Below, piece after piece: positions 37,671 to 50,025 of a DNA stretch of 64,000 bases. Made by a program: the position numbers and the translations under genes. Below the pieces are notes generated by a model that saw nothing but the letters and a program-made list of their open reading frames with translations, ran no database searches and had not been told where the DNA came from. The stretch spans positions 124,001 through 188,000 of the forward strand of contig NZ_AQUI01000002.1 of assembly GCF_000371785.1 (NCBI RefSeq), written 5' to 3'. This DNA comes from Actinopolyspora halophila DSM 43834. Its GTDB lineage: Bacteria > Actinomycetota > Actinomycetes > Mycobacteriales > Pseudonocardiaceae. The number at the start of each line of letters is the position of its first letter. Position 1 is the stretch's first letter.

Positions 37671-38630
37671 TCACCGGCGCTCGTCCGGAGCATCCGTCTC
37701 GCTGGAACGATCTTCCGGTATTCCGGGCAATTCGGCTTGTTCGTCACTGCGGGAGCGCTCCGACGGGTCTTCCGCGGAGACAACGGTCGAATCGACGACC
37801 TCGGCCGTCGCCGCGGAGTCCTCGGACGGGGGCCGCTGCGCTTCCTCCCTGTCGATGCGCCGATACACGACGTACTGCTGTCCCAATGTCCAGAAGTTGT
37901 TCGCCAACCAGTACAGCAGGATCGCCAGGGGGAGGAACGGTCCGCCGATTATCGCGAACATCGGGAAGCCCCACAGCACCATCCGGTTCATCATCGCCTG
38001 CTGACCGGGGACTCCGGGACCGGACGAACGCTGCTCCGTGCGCTGTCGCTCAACCGAGTGACGGGAAGTGAAATGGGTCGCGACGGCGGCCGCGATCATC
38101 AGTGGAACACCGACCAACAGCATCGAGATCCGGTCGGTTCCGAAGGACGCGAGCTTCTCGGCGGGCGCACTGATCACTGTGGACAGACTCGCGCCGAACA
38201 GGTGCGCGTCGAGGAACGAGTTCACCCCGGCCTCGCCGAAGACGAAGTTGCTGCTCTCGCCGGGGCGGAAGCCGTTGAGCACCTGGAACAGTCCGATGAA
38301 CACCGGAACCTGCACCAGCATCGGCAGACAACCGCTCACCGGGTTGAAGCCCTGATCGGACTGCAACTTCTGCATCTCGCTCGCGAGACGCTGGCGATCG
38401 TGGGCGTACTCCTTCTGCAGCTCCTGTATCCGAGGAGCGACCTCCTGCATCTTGCGCATGGAACGCACCTGGTGCACGAACGGCTTGAACAGCAGCGCCC
38501 GCAACGTGAAAACCAGGAAGATCACGGCCAGGGCCCAGGCATAACCGCTGTCCGGATCGAGTAGCGCTCCGAAAACCGAGTGCCAGAACCACAGAATGGC
38601 CGACACCGGATAGTTTATGAAGTCCAGCAC
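37671..38630 (-). CDS. yidC: Membrane protein insertase YidC
   Basis: A 319-residue Oxa1/YidC insertase. There are five or so hydrophobic helices: residues ~5-25, ~30-50 (WALAVIFLVFTLRALLF), ~100-120 (GCLPMLVQVPVFIGLFQVL), ~165-185 (MLLVGVPLMIAAAVA) and ~220-245. The positively charged Arg needed in the substrate groove is likely in FTLRALLF. A coiled hairpin loop (RKMQEVAPRIQELQKEYAHD) is typical. The C-terminus is a long acidic tail of ~60 residues. Seven bases downstream of yidD and in one operon with rpmH and rnpA. Confidence 0.94.
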   Translation of the reverse strand: MLDFINYPVSAILWFWHSVFGALLDPDSGYAWALAVIFLVFTLRALLFKPFVHQVRSMRKMQEVAPRIQELQKEYAHDRQRLASEMQKLQSDQGFNPVSGCLPMLVQVPVFIGLFQVLNGFRPGESSNFVFGEAGVNSFLDAHLFGASLSTVISAPAEKLASFGTDRISMLLVGVPLMIAAAVATHFTSRHSVERQRTEQRSSGPGVPGQQAMMNRMVLWGFPMFAIIGGPFLPLAILLYWLANNFWTLGQQYVVYRRIDREEAQRPPSEDSAATAEVVDSTVVSAEDPSERSRSDEQAELPGIPEDRSSETDAPDERR

Positions 38631-38636
38631 CTTGGG

Positions 38637-38957
38637 CTACTCCTCGCAGGGGGCTCGGTCCGCTTCGCTGTCACGCTGTTTCGGCGGTGGCACCGGATCG
38701 AGACCCCCTGGATGCCAGGGGCCACAGCGCAGCAGTCTCCACACGCTCAACCAGCCACCCCGCAGCGCCCCGTGCGTTCGCAACGCCTCCACCGCGTAAG
38801 CGCTGCAACTCGGATAGAACCGACACATGGGCGGAAGCAGTGGAGAGATCACCTTGCGGTAGGCGTGAACCGGCAGCAGCAACAGCCGTGCCGCCGGGCT
38901 CGGCCGGGGCGCGGGCGCTACCGACTCGTCGAGTACGCCGGACTCTTGCTCTGCCAT
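38637..38957 (-). CDS. yidD: Membrane protein insertion efficiency factor YidD
   Basis: 106 residues with the YidD (DUF37) signature: YRKVISPLLPPMCRFYPSCSAYAVEALR and RLLRCGPWHPGG, including conserved cysteines. It is a small peripheral inner-membrane protein aiding YidC insertion. The ATG shares one base with the rnpA stop (TAATG), so translation is coupled. Confidence 0.93.
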   Translation of the reverse strand: MAEQESGVLDESVAPAPRPSPAARLLLLPVHAYRKVISPLLPPMCRFYPSCSAYAVEALRTHGALRGGWLSVWRLLRCGPWHPGGLDPVPPPKQRDSEADRAPCEE

Positions 38958-39460
38958 TACGCGGGATCCGTGGATGGGTGATTACCACCACCTGCTGAAT
39001 CACGGAGATTCGGCAGACGCAGCTTGCGCATCGCCTTGTCGAGATCCCGTGCGAGCTCCTCGCTGGTGGAGGCCGCCGCAGGCGGCAGTGCTCTTACCAC
39101 CACCAGTGTGCCAGCAGGCAACACCGCGATGCGCTCGCGCATCAAATGACGCAACTGCCGCGCCACCCGGTGTCTGCGCACCGCGTTTCCGACGGCCTTG
39201 CTGACGACGAAGCCCACCCTGGGGCGCTCGTGGTCGCCCAGGGTGGGCGAACTGTTCGAACTGTCGCTCTCGTGCGTGCCCTCGGCGCCCGCCCTGGATA
39301 CGTCCGTGGCCGCGGCGACCGGTCGGTCGGCCGCTCCGGACGCGGACAGGTCGCGTCGTAGGACATGCATCACGAGACGTGGCCTGCCGGCTCGACGTCC
39401 CCGGCGCACGACCAGGCCGAAGTCCTGGCTGCGCCTGAGCCGCGCTGCCGCTGGAAGCAC
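38957..39460 (-). CDS. rnpA: Ribonuclease P protein component
   Basis: A 167-residue RnpA, the protein subunit that helps RNase P RNA mature tRNA 5' ends. The conserved parts are LRRSQDFGLVVRRGRRAGRP and the RNR motif AVGNAVRRHRVARQLRHL. Between them is an acidic Ser/Glu/Asp-rich insertion (about residues 38-80) absent from the usual ~120-residue protein. Thirteen bases separate it from rpmH. Start at ATG 39460. Confidence 0.93.
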   Translation of the reverse strand: MLPAAARLRRSQDFGLVVRRGRRAGRPRLVMHVLRRDLSASGAADRPVAAATDVSRAGAEGTHESDSSNSSPTLGDHERPRVGFVVSKAVGNAVRRHRVARQLRHLMRERIAVLPAGTLVVVRALPPAAASTSEELARDLDKAMRKLRLPNLRDSAGGGNHPSTDPA

Positions 39461-39473
39461 GGCCCGTCTCCTA

Positions 39474-39617
39474 TCAGGCGGTGAGTTGCTTACGACCCCT
39501 GCGGCGACGAGCGGCCACGATGGCGCGGCCGGCCCTCGTGTGCATCCGCTTCCTGAAGCCGTGGATCTTGGCCCGCTTACGGTTGTTTGGCTGGTAGGTG
39601 CGCTTGCCCTTGCTCAC
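39474..39617 (-). CDS. rpmH: 50S ribosomal protein L34
   Basis: A 47-residue basic protein: [20 protein letters not shown], then [19 protein letters not shown] and GRKQLTA. This is full-length L34. GTG at 39617 is preceded by GGGAG about eight bases away. It heads the rpmH-rnpA-yidD-yidC-jag operon, transcribed away from dnaA. Confidence 0.97.
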   Translation of the reverse strand: MSKGKRTYQPNNRKRAKIHGFRKRMHTRAGRAIVAARRRRGRKQLTA

Positions 39618-39663
39618 GGTCGGCTCTCCCGGTTACTACAGGCCAACCATGCGCCTCAACAAG

Positions 39664-39692
39664 GCACAAGATGGCCGGTGTGGCTCGGTCAA
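39664..39692 (-). promoter_or_regulatory. Candidate rpmH promoter
   Basis: On the minus strand TTGACC (39692-39687) and TTGTGC (39669-39664) are 17 bases apart and about 47 bases before rpmH. The -35 is good; the -10 is weak. Confidence 0.4.
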
Positions 39693-39927
39693 GTGTCCCC
39701 GCACTTGGTAGCGGAAGCGGCTGCGAGCACCATCCGCGCCGAGACCGAGCACGACTGAACGCGCAAGGCCCCGTGCGGACGAACCAGGATCCGTGCCGCG
39801 AGAGCGTCGCCGACACGCACCAGGAAAACGCCCGCTTTACGGCGGGGGACCTTACGAGGGTACTTATCCGCGCCACCGGACACACAGCCGGGGGCCCGGT
39901 GCCCGGCTCCGACGTCGCTTGGCGAGA

Positions 39928-40075
39928 GTGCGCGGCTCGGTTTGCTTGGTGGTGCGGGTGGGGGAACCTCGGTCGGGGTCTCGCTGAAGGCCAGGCCCGA
40001 CATCGGGTAGCCACGGTGGATCGGGTGGTGACGAGGCGGCTGCGCCGCTTGCTCGACGAGCGAGGTCGCCCACCG
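39928..40075. repeat. Dispersed repeat, family B, degraded copy between rpmH and dnaA
   Basis: GCTTGGTGGTGCGGGTGGGG, AACCTCGGTCGGGGTCTCGC, GCCCGACATCGGGTAGCCAC match the copy at 14646 in order and orientation. With DnaA boxes (40227-40272) and the rpmH promoter it accounts for most of the 760-base divergent gap. Confidence 0.6.
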
Positions 40076-40226
40076 AGCGACGGGAGCGGGCGCCACGCGG
40101 ACGACATCCCGATGTCACCCGTTCGAGGGCCAGCCGGGGAGACACACGCTCGAAAACGGTTCACCTCCCACCTGCGGCAACCCCGAGCACCGAGAGTCAC
40201 CCGGTCTGTCGTACCTTCGGCAGCGC

Positions 40227-40272
40227 TGTGGACAACTATGTGGATATTTTGTCCGTCCCCGCGTTGTACACA
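40227..40272. promoter_or_regulatory. DnaA boxes upstream of dnaA
   Basis: TGTGGACAA at 40227-40235 is a perfect box on the minus strand (TTGTCCACA), and TTGTACACA at 40264-40272 is a one-mismatch box. TGTGGATAT at 40240 may be a third. They lie ~110-150 bases before dnaA, consistent with autoregulation. Confidence 0.7.
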
Positions 40273-40379
40273 GCCGAATCGATCCGTGTCCACGGAACAC
40301 GCGCGGCTCGAGAACCGCATCACGAATCAACCGGCCCGGCACTACCGGCCACACACCAACGAGGGGAGGGGGCTCAGCG

Positions 40380-42251
40380 GTGTCCGACCACCAAGCCGAT
40401 CTCGGCAGAGTCTGGGACGAGGTGGTGCACGAGCTGTCTTCTGGAACGCTCTCACCCCAGCAACGCGCGTGGATGCGCGTCACGCGCCCCATCGGTCTGC
40501 TCGACGGCACCGCGCTGCTCGCAGCGCCCAGCGACTTCGCCAAGGAGGCGATCGAACGCGCCCTGCGCGATCCGATCACCGAGGCGCTCTCGCGCAGACT
40601 CGGCAGGGAGGTCTCCCTCGCCGTGAAGGTGGACACCGCCGTACCGGCACCGACGCGCCCGGTCACTCCCCAGTCGATGGAGGAAGAGGAGCCGGAGGAG
40701 GAACTTCCCCGGAGCGAGTCCGCGGCCGAACCCGCGCAGCGGGAGGAAAGCCCCCTCGGGCAGGCCGAGCTGCCCTACGAGACCGGTTACGGCACTCCAC
40801 CCACCCATCCACAGGCGATGCCGGGACACGCACCCGTCGGCGAACCGGAAGGGTGGCACGGCAGGCCGAGCGAGACCCGGCAGCGCCCGCACTCGCCCCA
40901 CGAGACCGAGGACTACGGCAACACCGCCCACACGGGGTCGATCAGCGGGGCCTTACCGGCGAGCCCTCCCGAGCAGCAGCGTCTCCCGCTGCCCCCGCAG
41001 GAGCCCACCCGGCACCCCGCGGGATCGACCTTCTCCGGGACGAGTCCCCTCACCGGGGACGCGGAGGGCGACTCCGAGACGGAGGAGGACGAGGAGGGTG
41101 AAGCGCTCCAGGCGGCCAACGAGATCTGGCCGACCTTCGGAGGGGAGAACAAGCCCGAGCAGCAGCAGGGGCAGCCGTACACGGCACCCAAGAACGGTCC
41201 GCCGACCTCGCAGACGCGGCTCAACGCCAAGTACACCTTCGACACCTTCGTCATAGGCTCCTCCAACCGCTTCGCGCACGCCGCGGCCGTGGCCGGGGCG
41301 GAGGCACCGGCCCGGGCCTACAACCCGCTGTTCATCTGGGGCGAGTCCGGACTGGGCAAGACACACCTGTTGCACGCGGTCGGGCACTACACCCAGCGGC
41401 TCTTCCCCGGGATGCGGGTGCGTTACGTCTCCACCGAGGAGTTCACCAACGACTTCATCAACTCGCTGCGCGACGACAGGCAGGTGGCCTTCCAGCGCCG
41501 CTACCGCGACGTCGACGTCCTGCTCGTCGACGACGTGCAGTTCCTCGAGGGCAAGGAGGGGACCCAGGAGGAGTTCTTCCACACCTTCAACACGCTGCAC
41601 AACTCGAACAAGCAGATCGTGGTCTCCTCCGACCGTCCTCCGAAGAGCCTGCACACCCTGGAGGACCGGCTCCGAACCCGGTTCGAGTGGGGGTTGATCA
41701 CCGATATCCAGCCGCCCGAGCTGGAGACGCGCATCGCGATCCTGCGCAAGAAGGCGGCCCAGGACCGACTGGCCGCCCCCGCCGAGGTGCTGGAGTTCAT
41801 CGCGGCGCGCATCGAGCGCAACATCCGCGAGCTCGAAGGCGCGTTGATCAGGGTCACGGCGTTCGCCTCGCTGAACCAACAGCCCGTGGACGTCCAACTG
41901 GCCGAGATCGTGCTGCGCGACCTCATCCCGGACGACGCGCAGCCCCCGGAGATCAGCACGCAGACCATCATGTCCATGACCGCCGAGTTCTTCGGCGTGA
42001 CCGTGGACGACCTGTGCGGGCCGGGCAAGACCAAGGCGCTGGCCCAGGCGCGTCAGATCGCCATGTACCTGTGCAGGGAACTGACCGACTCGTCACTTCC
42101 CAAGATCGGTCAGAGCTTCGGCGGACGGGACCACACGACGGTGATGCACGCGGACAAGAAGATCCGCAAGGCCATGGCCGAGCGGCGTCGCGTCTACGAC
42201 CACGTGCAGGAACTGACCGCACGCATCAAGCAGCAGGCCTCGTTCCTGTGA
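40380..42251 (+). CDS. dnaA: Chromosomal replication initiator DnaA
   Basis: A 623-residue AAA+ initiator that binds the boxes in oriC. Domain I is about residues 1-85 ([20 protein letters not shown]). Domain II is a long, acidic, Pro/Gln-rich linker (~86-280), a feature of high-GC actinobacteria. Domain III has Walker [12 protein letters not shown] near 320 and Walker [13 protein letters not shown]. Domain IV carries the DNA-binding signature [18 protein letters not shown] at 40380 is the start, with GAGGGGAGGGGG upstream. Hairpin 42258-42288 follows. Confidence 0.97.
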   Translation: MSDHQADLGRVWDEVVHELSSGTLSPQQRAWMRVTRPIGLLDGTALLAAPSDFAKEAIERALRDPITEALSRRLGREVSLAVKVDTAVPAPTRPVTPQSMEEEEPEEELPRSESAAEPAQREESPLGQAELPYETGYGTPPTHPQAMPGHAPVGEPEGWHGRPSETRQRPHSPHETEDYGNTAHTGSISGALPASPPEQQRLPLPPQEPTRHPAGSTFSGTSPLTGDAEGDSETEEDEEGEALQAANEIWPTFGGENKPEQQQGQPYTAPKNGPPTSQTRLNAKYTFDTFVIGSSNRFAHAAAVAGAEAPARAYNPLFIWGESGLGKTHLLHAVGHYTQRLFPGMRVRYVSTEEFTNDFINSLRDDRQVAFQRRYRDVDVLLVDDVQFLEGKEGTQEEFFHTFNTLHNSNKQIVVSSDRPPKSLHTLEDRLRTRFEWGLITDIQPPELETRIAILRKKAAQDRLAAPAEVLEFIAARIERNIRELEGALIRVTAFASLNQQPVDVQLAEIVLRDLIPDDAQPPEISTQTIMSMTAEFFGVTVDDLCGPGKTKALAQARQIAMYLCRELTDSSLPKIGQSFGGRDHTTVMHADKKIRKAMAERRRVYDHVQELTARIKQQASFL

Positions 42252-42257
42252 GCGCCT

Positions 42258-42288
42258 CGGTGGAGCCGGAGGAGCCCCGGCTCCACCG
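42258..42288 (+). terminator. Hairpin terminator after dnaA
   Basis: Arms CGGTGGAGCCGG (42258-42269) and CCGGCTCCACCG (42277-42288) are perfect complements, seven bases after the dnaA stop; no T-tract. Confidence 0.65.
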
Positions 42289-42589
42289 GTGAGCGGTTCC
42301 CGGCAACGCTTTCCGGAGCGCCCCGGGACCTCACCGGGGCGTCCGCTCGGCCCGGGAGGCGACCGCGCCCGAGCACCGCACGCCCGAGTGCCCGTCCAGC
42401 GCATTCCCCGAGGAACCGACTCGTCCTCAGGGGTGGGCCGAACCACCCCGGAGGTGGCCGACGGGCGCTCGTGGATCTTCGGCGGACACGCCGACGATCA
42501 GTGCTCGCGGAGACGTCGATCACCACGTAGCTTCGATCAGTACTTCGTGACCTCGGGACGAACACCGCGAAATCGGACGAAACGGGCAG

Positions 42590-43110
42590 GTCGATCTTGT
42601 GCACAGCCGTGGGGCCACTTTCCGTGAAAGGCTCGCGCAAAGATCACCCGTATGTGAATTTCCACATTCACACCCACCTGAAAATCACTCGAAGGTGGGG
42701 TTGTGCACAGTCTCAACGATCCCCAGGGCTGACCAGCAGCAGGGTTCAAACCGCCCACATGCTGTACACAAACTTCCCCGAGTTGCCCACAAGAGTTCCC
42801 CAAGTTGCCCACAAGATGTCCACAGGTTCATCCACAACCTGATCGAGCTAAGCAGCGCCATCCACAGGAGGTGGGGACAACCTGGGTAGAACCTGGGGAT
42901 CGAATGTGGACCAAACCCCCCTCTGCTGTGGAGAACTTGGCTTGTGGACAAATCAGTCCACAGCGGCGTTGATTCATCCCCAGATTGCCCACAAGGACAT
43001 CCACAGCGGTGTACAGCCAGTCAGCTGCGAAAATCCGGCTTGTCCCCAACATCCACAAGCCCTACTGCGGTAACTACTCTTCTAATTCTTTTCCTAGGGA
43101 AGAAGAGAAG
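42590..43110. other. oriC, chromosomal replication origin (DnaA-box cluster)
   Basis: The 1134-base dnaA-dnaN gap is non-coding and full of DnaA-box-like 9-mers. Clear ones are TTGTGCACA (42597, 42701), TTGCCCACA (42783, 42805, 42985), ATGTCCACA (42816), TCATCCACA (42828), TGGGGACAA (42872), TGTGGACAA (42943, a perfect box on the minus strand), ACATCCACA (42997, 43049) and TTGTCCCCA (43040). The densest part is 42780-43060. An A/T- and pyrimidine-rich stretch (43070-43095, CTTCTAATTCTTTTCC) beyond the last boxes is a candidate unwinding element. Location and box density match actinobacterial origins. Confidence 0.93.
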
Positions 43111-43385
43111 AAGAAGAGCGCGTACGGACGTGGACGAGCACCTCCCGCCGCCCTCCGACACGCCCGACGGGCCCCGGACCCGCGTAGTGAGCACACAACG
43201 AACGCTCTACCGTGGAAGGCCCATCGAGCTTTTGAGAGCCGCCGGCGGAGTACCCACCCCGGTTGGGGCCCTCGGTACGACTCGGCCACGAACCCGCTTC
43301 GGTCCGCGGTTACGCACATCCGCATCCCGTTCGATCAGGCTCTCCTCGGCGGAATCGCCAGGGGAACGGAACCGAAAGGACACTC

Positions 43386-44510
43386 ATGAAGATCCGTCTG
43401 GAACGTGACGGTCTCGCCGATGCTGTCGCCTGGGTCGCCCGCAGCCTGCCTTCGCGCCCACCGGTTCCCGTGCTGGGCGGGATGTTGCTGGACGCCGAGA
43501 CCGAGGGCAGGTTGACGATCTCGGGTTTCGACTACGAGGTCTCCGCCCAGGTCGGGGTGGACGCCGAGGTGGAATCCTCCGGGCGCACGCTGGTTTCCGG
43601 GCGGTTGCTGGCCGACATCACCAAGGCGCTGCCCCAGCGCCCGGTGGAGATCACCGTCGACGGGTCCAGGGTGAGCATCTCCTGCGGCAGCTCTCGCTTC
43701 AGCCTCCCCACGATGCCCGTCGAGGACTATCCACAACTTCCGCAGATGCCCGAGCTGGCCGGTTCCGTGGCCGGGGACGCCTTCAGCTCGGCCGTCGCCC
43801 AGGTCGCGGTGGCCGCGGGCAAGGACGAGACGCTGCCCATGCTCACCGGGGTGCGCGTCGAGATCAACGAGGACCAGCTGACCCTCGTGGCCACCGACCG
43901 CTTCCGGCTGGCCATGCGCGAGCTGAACTGGCAACCCGCCGGTTCGGCCGAGGACACGGCCGTGCTGGTGCCTGCCCGCACGCTCTCCGAATCGGCCAAG
44001 ACTCTCGGCGGCTCCGGCACCACGGTCGAACTCTCCCTGGCTTCCTCCGACGGCCTGCTCGGCCTGTCCGGCACGACCCGGCGCAGCACGACCCGGTTGC
44101 TCGACGCGGAGTTCCCCCCCTACCGCAAGCTGCTGCCCGACGAACACGCGGCCTCGGCCGTGGTCGAGGTCGGCGCGCTGGGCGACGCCATCAAGCGTGT
44201 TTCGCTCGTCGCCGAACGCGGTACCCAAGTACGGCTGGAGTTCTCCGAGACGAGCCTGCGGCTGACCGCGGGAGGCGACGACGAGGGCAGTGCCGAGGAG
44301 GAACTGCCGATCGAGTTCGACGGTGAGCCGCTCACGATCGCGTTCAACCCGGCGTACCTGCAGGACGGGCTGGCCGCGTTGAAGACCGATCGTGCGCGGA
44401 TGCTGTTCACGACCTCGAGCAGGCCCGCGGTCATCAAGCCGGTCGACGACGAGGGGGAGACCGTGCCCGGCTATCTGTACCTGCTCATGCCGGTCCGGAT
44501 GCCGAGCTGA
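43386..44510 (+). CDS. dnaN: DNA polymerase III beta clamp
   Basis: A 374-residue sliding clamp with three similar domains. Recognisable are [20 protein letters not shown] at the start, [36 protein letters not shown] and the C-terminal [12 protein letters not shown]. Holds Pol III core and many repair proteins on DNA. ATG at 43386 follows GAAAGGA. Replication origin on one side, gnd on the other. Confidence 0.97.
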   Translation: MKIRLERDGLADAVAWVARSLPSRPPVPVLGGMLLDAETEGRLTISGFDYEVSAQVGVDAEVESSGRTLVSGRLLADITKALPQRPVEITVDGSRVSISCGSSRFSLPTMPVEDYPQLPQMPELAGSVAGDAFSSAVAQVAVAAGKDETLPMLTGVRVEINEDQLTLVATDRFRLAMRELNWQPAGSAEDTAVLVPARTLSESAKTLGGSGTTVELSLASSDGLLGLSGTTRRSTTRLLDAEFPPYRKLLPDEHAASAVVEVGALGDAIKRVSLVAERGTQVRLEFSETSLRLTAGGDDEGSAEEELPIEFDGEPLTIAFNPAYLQDGLAALKTDRARMLFTTSSRPAVIKPVDDEGETVPGYLYLLMPVRMPS

Positions 44511-44605
44511 GGTGTCGGGTGTGCTCGCGGTTCGCCACTGTACGACCACGAGCACCCCGGTTCGGCGCCTTCTGCGGAAAAGTGGAGTGCGAAAGGGAGT
44601 TCTTG

Positions 44606-45493
44606 GTGCAACTGGGTCTGGTCGGCCTCGGCAAGATGGGTTTCAACATGCGCGAGCGGTTGCGCGCAGGCGGCCACGAGGTCGTCGGTTACGACCGTGA
44701 TCCGCAGGTCACCGACGTGCCCTCGATAGCGGGGATGGTGGAGAAACTCACGCCGCCGCGCACCGTGTGGGTGATGGTTCCGCACGGGGACCCGACCAAG
44801 AGCACCATCCGCGAGCTGTCCGGCCTGCTCGATTCCGGCGACCTCGTCGTCGAGGGCGGGAACTCCCCCTACAGCGACGACCAGGAGAACTCCGCGCTGC
44901 TGGCCGAGTACGGGATCTCCTACGTCGACGTCGGCGTCTCCGGGGGAGTCTGGGGCGCGAGCAACGGGTACGGCCTGATGGCAGGCGGTGACGCCGCCGA
45001 CGTCGAACGGGTGCTTCCCGTGTTCGACACGCTGCGTCCGGAGGGCGAGCGGTCCAGGGGTTTCGCACACGCGGGTCCGGTCGGCGCGGGGCACTACGCC
45101 AAGATGGTGCACAACGGCATCGAGTACGGGCTCATGCAGGCCTACGCGGAAGGCTTCGAGCTGCTGGCCGCCTCGGACGTGGTCACCGACGTGGCGGGGA
45201 CGATCAAGGCGTGGAGCCACGGGACGGTGGTCCGTTCCTGGCTGCTCGACCTGTTGGTCCGGGCCATGGAGGAGGACCCGGAGCTGGAGCAGTTGCAGGG
45301 CTACGTCACCGATTCCGGCGAGGGCAGGTGGACCGTGGAGGAATCCATCAACAACGCCGTCCCCACCCCCGCCATCACCGCCGCGCTGTTCGCCCGGTTC
45401 GCCTCCAGGCAGGACGACTCGCCCGCGATGAAGGCGGTCGCGGCGCTGCGCAACCAGTTCGGCGGGCACTCGGTCAAATCCAGCGACGACTGA
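44606..45493 (+). CDS. gnd: 6-phosphogluconate dehydrogenase, short NAD-type
   Basis: A 295-residue member of the short (GndA-type) decarboxylating 6-phosphogluconate dehydrogenases, about 180 residues shorter than the E. coli enzyme. NAD(P)-binding motif is GLVGLGKMGFNM; substrate/catalytic region is HAGPVGAGHYAKMVHNGIEY; also VVEGGNSPYSDD. It oxidises 6-phosphogluconate to ribulose 5-phosphate. GTG at 44606 has GAAAGGGAG upstream; TTG at 44603 is possible. A gnd between dnaN and recF is a shared actinobacterial trait. Confidence 0.92.
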   Translation: MQLGLVGLGKMGFNMRERLRAGGHEVVGYDRDPQVTDVPSIAGMVEKLTPPRTVWVMVPHGDPTKSTIRELSGLLDSGDLVVEGGNSPYSDDQENSALLAEYGISYVDVGVSGGVWGASNGYGLMAGGDAADVERVLPVFDTLRPEGERSRGFAHAGPVGAGHYAKMVHNGIEYGLMQAYAEGFELLAASDVVTDVAGTIKAWSHGTVVRSWLLDLLVRAMEEDPELEQLQGYVTDSGEGRWTVEESINNAVPTPAITAALFARFASRQDDSPAMKAVAALRNQFGGHSVKSSDD

Positions 45494-45525
45494 CTCGGGA
45501 CCGTCTTTCGAACTTCCGGTCGAGT

Positions 45526-45717
45526 TGATGGTTGGGCCGGGGCTTCTCTCGGTGCGGGGCAGCGCCGAAAACCCCACCCCGGCAGTCGGCACCGCCGCGG
45601 GTTCTCTCGCTGGTTCTCGCGAGGAAGGCCCGACGTTGTGTAGGTGGCTAACCGCGGTCTGGCCTCCCCGGAGTGAGAGCCCGCGAGAGGTTCCGCCGCG
45701 CAACCACCTACGCCAAT
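45526..45717. repeat. Dispersed palindromic repeat, family B, full copy before recF
   Basis: One of the longest copies: AGCGCCGAAAACCCCACCCC, GCACCGCCGCGGGTTCTCTC, CGCGAGGAAGGCCCGACGTT, GTGTAGGTGGCTA, GAGAGCCCGCGAGAGGTTCC and CAACCACCTACGCC. Parallel to the copies at 29242 and 25729. It takes up the 255-base gnd-recF gap. Confidence 0.75.
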
Positions 45718-45748
45718 CGAGCTAACAAGGCACCACACTAGGACCGCC

Positions 45749-46918
45749 GTGTACGTACGCCACCTCCAGCTCACCGACTTCAGGTCCTGGCAGCAAGTGG
45801 ATCTCCCGCTGCTTCGGGGGGCCACCACGCTGATCGGGGCCAACGGTCAGGGCAAGACGAACCTCGTGGAGGGACTCGTCTACATCGCCACCCTCGGTTC
45901 CCACCGGGTTTCCACGGACGCGCCGCTGATTCGGTACGGGACGCAGCGTGCGGTCGCCAGGGCGGCCGTGGTCAACGAGGACCGCGAGCTGCTGGTCGAG
46001 TTGGAGATAGCGCAGGGGAAGGCGAACCGGGCGCGGATCAACCGCGGTTCACCGACCCGCCCCCGCGACGCGCTCGGAATCCTGCGCACGGTCCTGTTCG
46101 CCCCGGAGGACCTGACGCTGGTGCGCGGCGACCCGACGCAGCGGCGTGCCTTCCTGGACGAGCTGCTGGTCGCCAGGGCCCCGCGCTACGCGGGGGTGCG
46201 TTCCGACTACGAGAAGGTGCTTCGGCAACGCGGGGCCCTGTTGAAGTCGGCCGGGCGGAGCGCGGGGCCGGACGATCTGCGCACCCTCGAGGTCTGGGAC
46301 GGGCACCTGGCCAGGTACGGAGCCGAGCTGCTCGCGGGCAGGCTGGACCTGGTCGCCGATCTGGACCCGTACGTGACGCGTTCCTACGCGGAGGTGGCCA
46401 CCGGTGAATCCGGTGCCGCGGAGGGGTCTTCGGCCAGTGCGGCGCGGTTGGTCTACCGGAGCAGTGTGGAGGATCTTCCCGCGGACAGCGGGACTCCCGG
46501 GGGAGAGCGGGTCGATCCGGCCGCTGTCGAGTCGGCGTTGCTCGAGCAGCTCCGGCGGGTGCGCAAGCAGGAACTGGAGCGCGGTGTCTGCCTGGTCGGC
46601 CCGCATCGTGACGATCTGGAACTCGTGCTGGGGCGGACCCCGGCCAAGGGCTATGCCAGTCACGGCGAGTCGTGGTCGTTCGCCCTGGCGTTGCGCCTGG
46701 CCTCGTACCACCTGTTGTCCGAGGATGGTGCCGAGCCGGTGCTGATCCTCGACGACGTGTTCGCCGAGCTCGACTCCCGACGCCGTGCGCGGTTGGCGCG
46801 GTCGGTGTCCGGGGCCGAGCAGGTTCTGGTCACGGCCGCGGTCGGCGAGGACGTGCCGGTCGAGCTTTCCGGCGTTCGTTTCGACGTGCGCGACGGGGAG
46901 GTGTGCCATGTCGAGTGA
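45749..46918 (+). CDS. recF: DNA repair/recombination protein RecF
   Basis: A 389-residue SMC-like ATPase for RecA loading at gaps. N-terminal RecF signature is [16 protein letters not shown]; Walker A is [13 protein letters not shown] near 30-42. The signature and Walker B motifs are near the C-terminus ([30 protein letters not shown]). GTG at 45749 has TAGGA seven bases upstream. Overlaps dciA by 11 bases. Confidence 0.95.
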   Translation: MYVRHLQLTDFRSWQQVDLPLLRGATTLIGANGQGKTNLVEGLVYIATLGSHRVSTDAPLIRYGTQRAVARAAVVNEDRELLVELEIAQGKANRARINRGSPTRPRDALGILRTVLFAPEDLTLVRGDPTQRRAFLDELLVARAPRYAGVRSDYEKVLRQRGALLKSAGRSAGPDDLRTLEVWDGHLARYGAELLAGRLDLVADLDPYVTRSYAEVATGESGAAEGSSASAARLVYRSSVEDLPADSGTPGGERVDPAAVESALLEQLRRVRKQELERGVCLVGPHRDDLELVLGRTPAKGYASHGESWSFALALRLASYHLLSEDGAEPVLILDDVFAELDSRRRARLARSVSGAEQVLVTAAVGEDVPVELSGVRFDVRDGEVCHVE

Positions 46919-47534
46919 GTTCTCCGAAGGAGCACCCGATCGGGGGAGTGGTCCCGTGGAGGGGTCCTCCGGCGGGGATGCTTCGCCTGCCGATTCCGGC
47001 GAGCGGGCGAACCGCGGTGGGGACTCCGCTCGCGAGGACGGAACGAGCGGCCAGGATCTGGCCCGTGCCGCGCTGCGCGCCGCCAGACAGCGTTCCGGCA
47101 GGAGCGGGCGTTCCCCGGCCGGGAGGAAGAAGGCCCCCTCCCGGCGGAGGCGTGGTTGGTCCGGTGCCGGGGACGACGAGCGTGATCCGCAGGCCTTCGG
47201 CAACCTGGCTTCCCGGCTGGCCAGCGACCGCGGCTGGTCGGATCGCCTGGCCGGGGGACATCTCTTCGGCCGGTGGACCGAGCTCGTCGGGGAGGAGATA
47301 GCCGCGCACAGCAAGCCCGTGGAGCTGCGCGAAGGGGTGCTGACCCTGCAGGCCGAGTCCACGGCGTGGGCCACCCAGTTGCGCTTGCTGCAACGTCAGA
47401 TCGTGCAACGCATCTCCGACGGGCTCGGGCAGCGGTTGGTGCGCAGCATCAGGGTGCAGGGCCCGGCGGCTCCGAGTTGGCGTTATGGTCCACGACACGT
47501 TCAGGGCAGAGGCCCGCGCGACACCTACGGGTGA
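46908..47534 (+). CDS. DciA-like replicative helicase loader (DUF721)
   Basis: A 208-residue protein. The first ~90 residues are disordered: acidic then basic ([17 protein letters not shown]). The C-terminal half is DUF721: [40 protein letters not shown] and [20 protein letters not shown]. DciA proteins load DnaB in bacteria lacking DnaC; the position between recF and gyrB matches Rv0004. ATG at 46908 is preceded by GGGGAGG. Confidence 0.9.
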   Translation: MSSEFSEGAPDRGSGPVEGSSGGDASPADSGERANRGGDSAREDGTSGQDLARAALRAARQRSGRSGRSPAGRKKAPSRRRRGWSGAGDDERDPQAFGNLASRLASDRGWSDRLAGGHLFGRWTELVGEEIAAHSKPVELREGVLTLQAESTAWATQLRLLQRQIVQRISDGLGQRLVRSIRVQGPAAPSWRYGPRHVQGRGPRDTYG

Positions 47535-49850
<2,316 letters not shown>

Positions 49851-49854
49851 TGGA

Positions 49855-49926
49855 GGTTTCTCCGCTTCCGGTTGTCGAGGTGCTCACCCGGCGGAACATT
49901 CCCGTGGGCTCTCCCGCTGCCGGACG
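49855..49926. repeat. Family B repeat, truncated copy between gyrB and gyrA
   Basis: TTTCTCCGCTTCCGGTTGTC, GAGGTGCTCACCCGGCGGAA, CGTGGGCTCTCCCGCTGCC align with the left end of the 32262 copy. Only the first ~70 bases of the element remain. Confidence 0.6.
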
Positions 49927-50025
49927 GACTCCGAACGAAGCCCGACGAACTCGTGCGACCGCTCGAAACGATCCAGGATCGCCCGGGCGAGCCGCCACAG
50001 CCAATTCACTGAGAAGAAGGACGGT

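Noticed and set aside
46128-47374. Minus-strand frame over recF and dciA
   Set aside because: Antisense to two well-supported genes with clear motifs and ribosome binding sites; composition is shadow-like.
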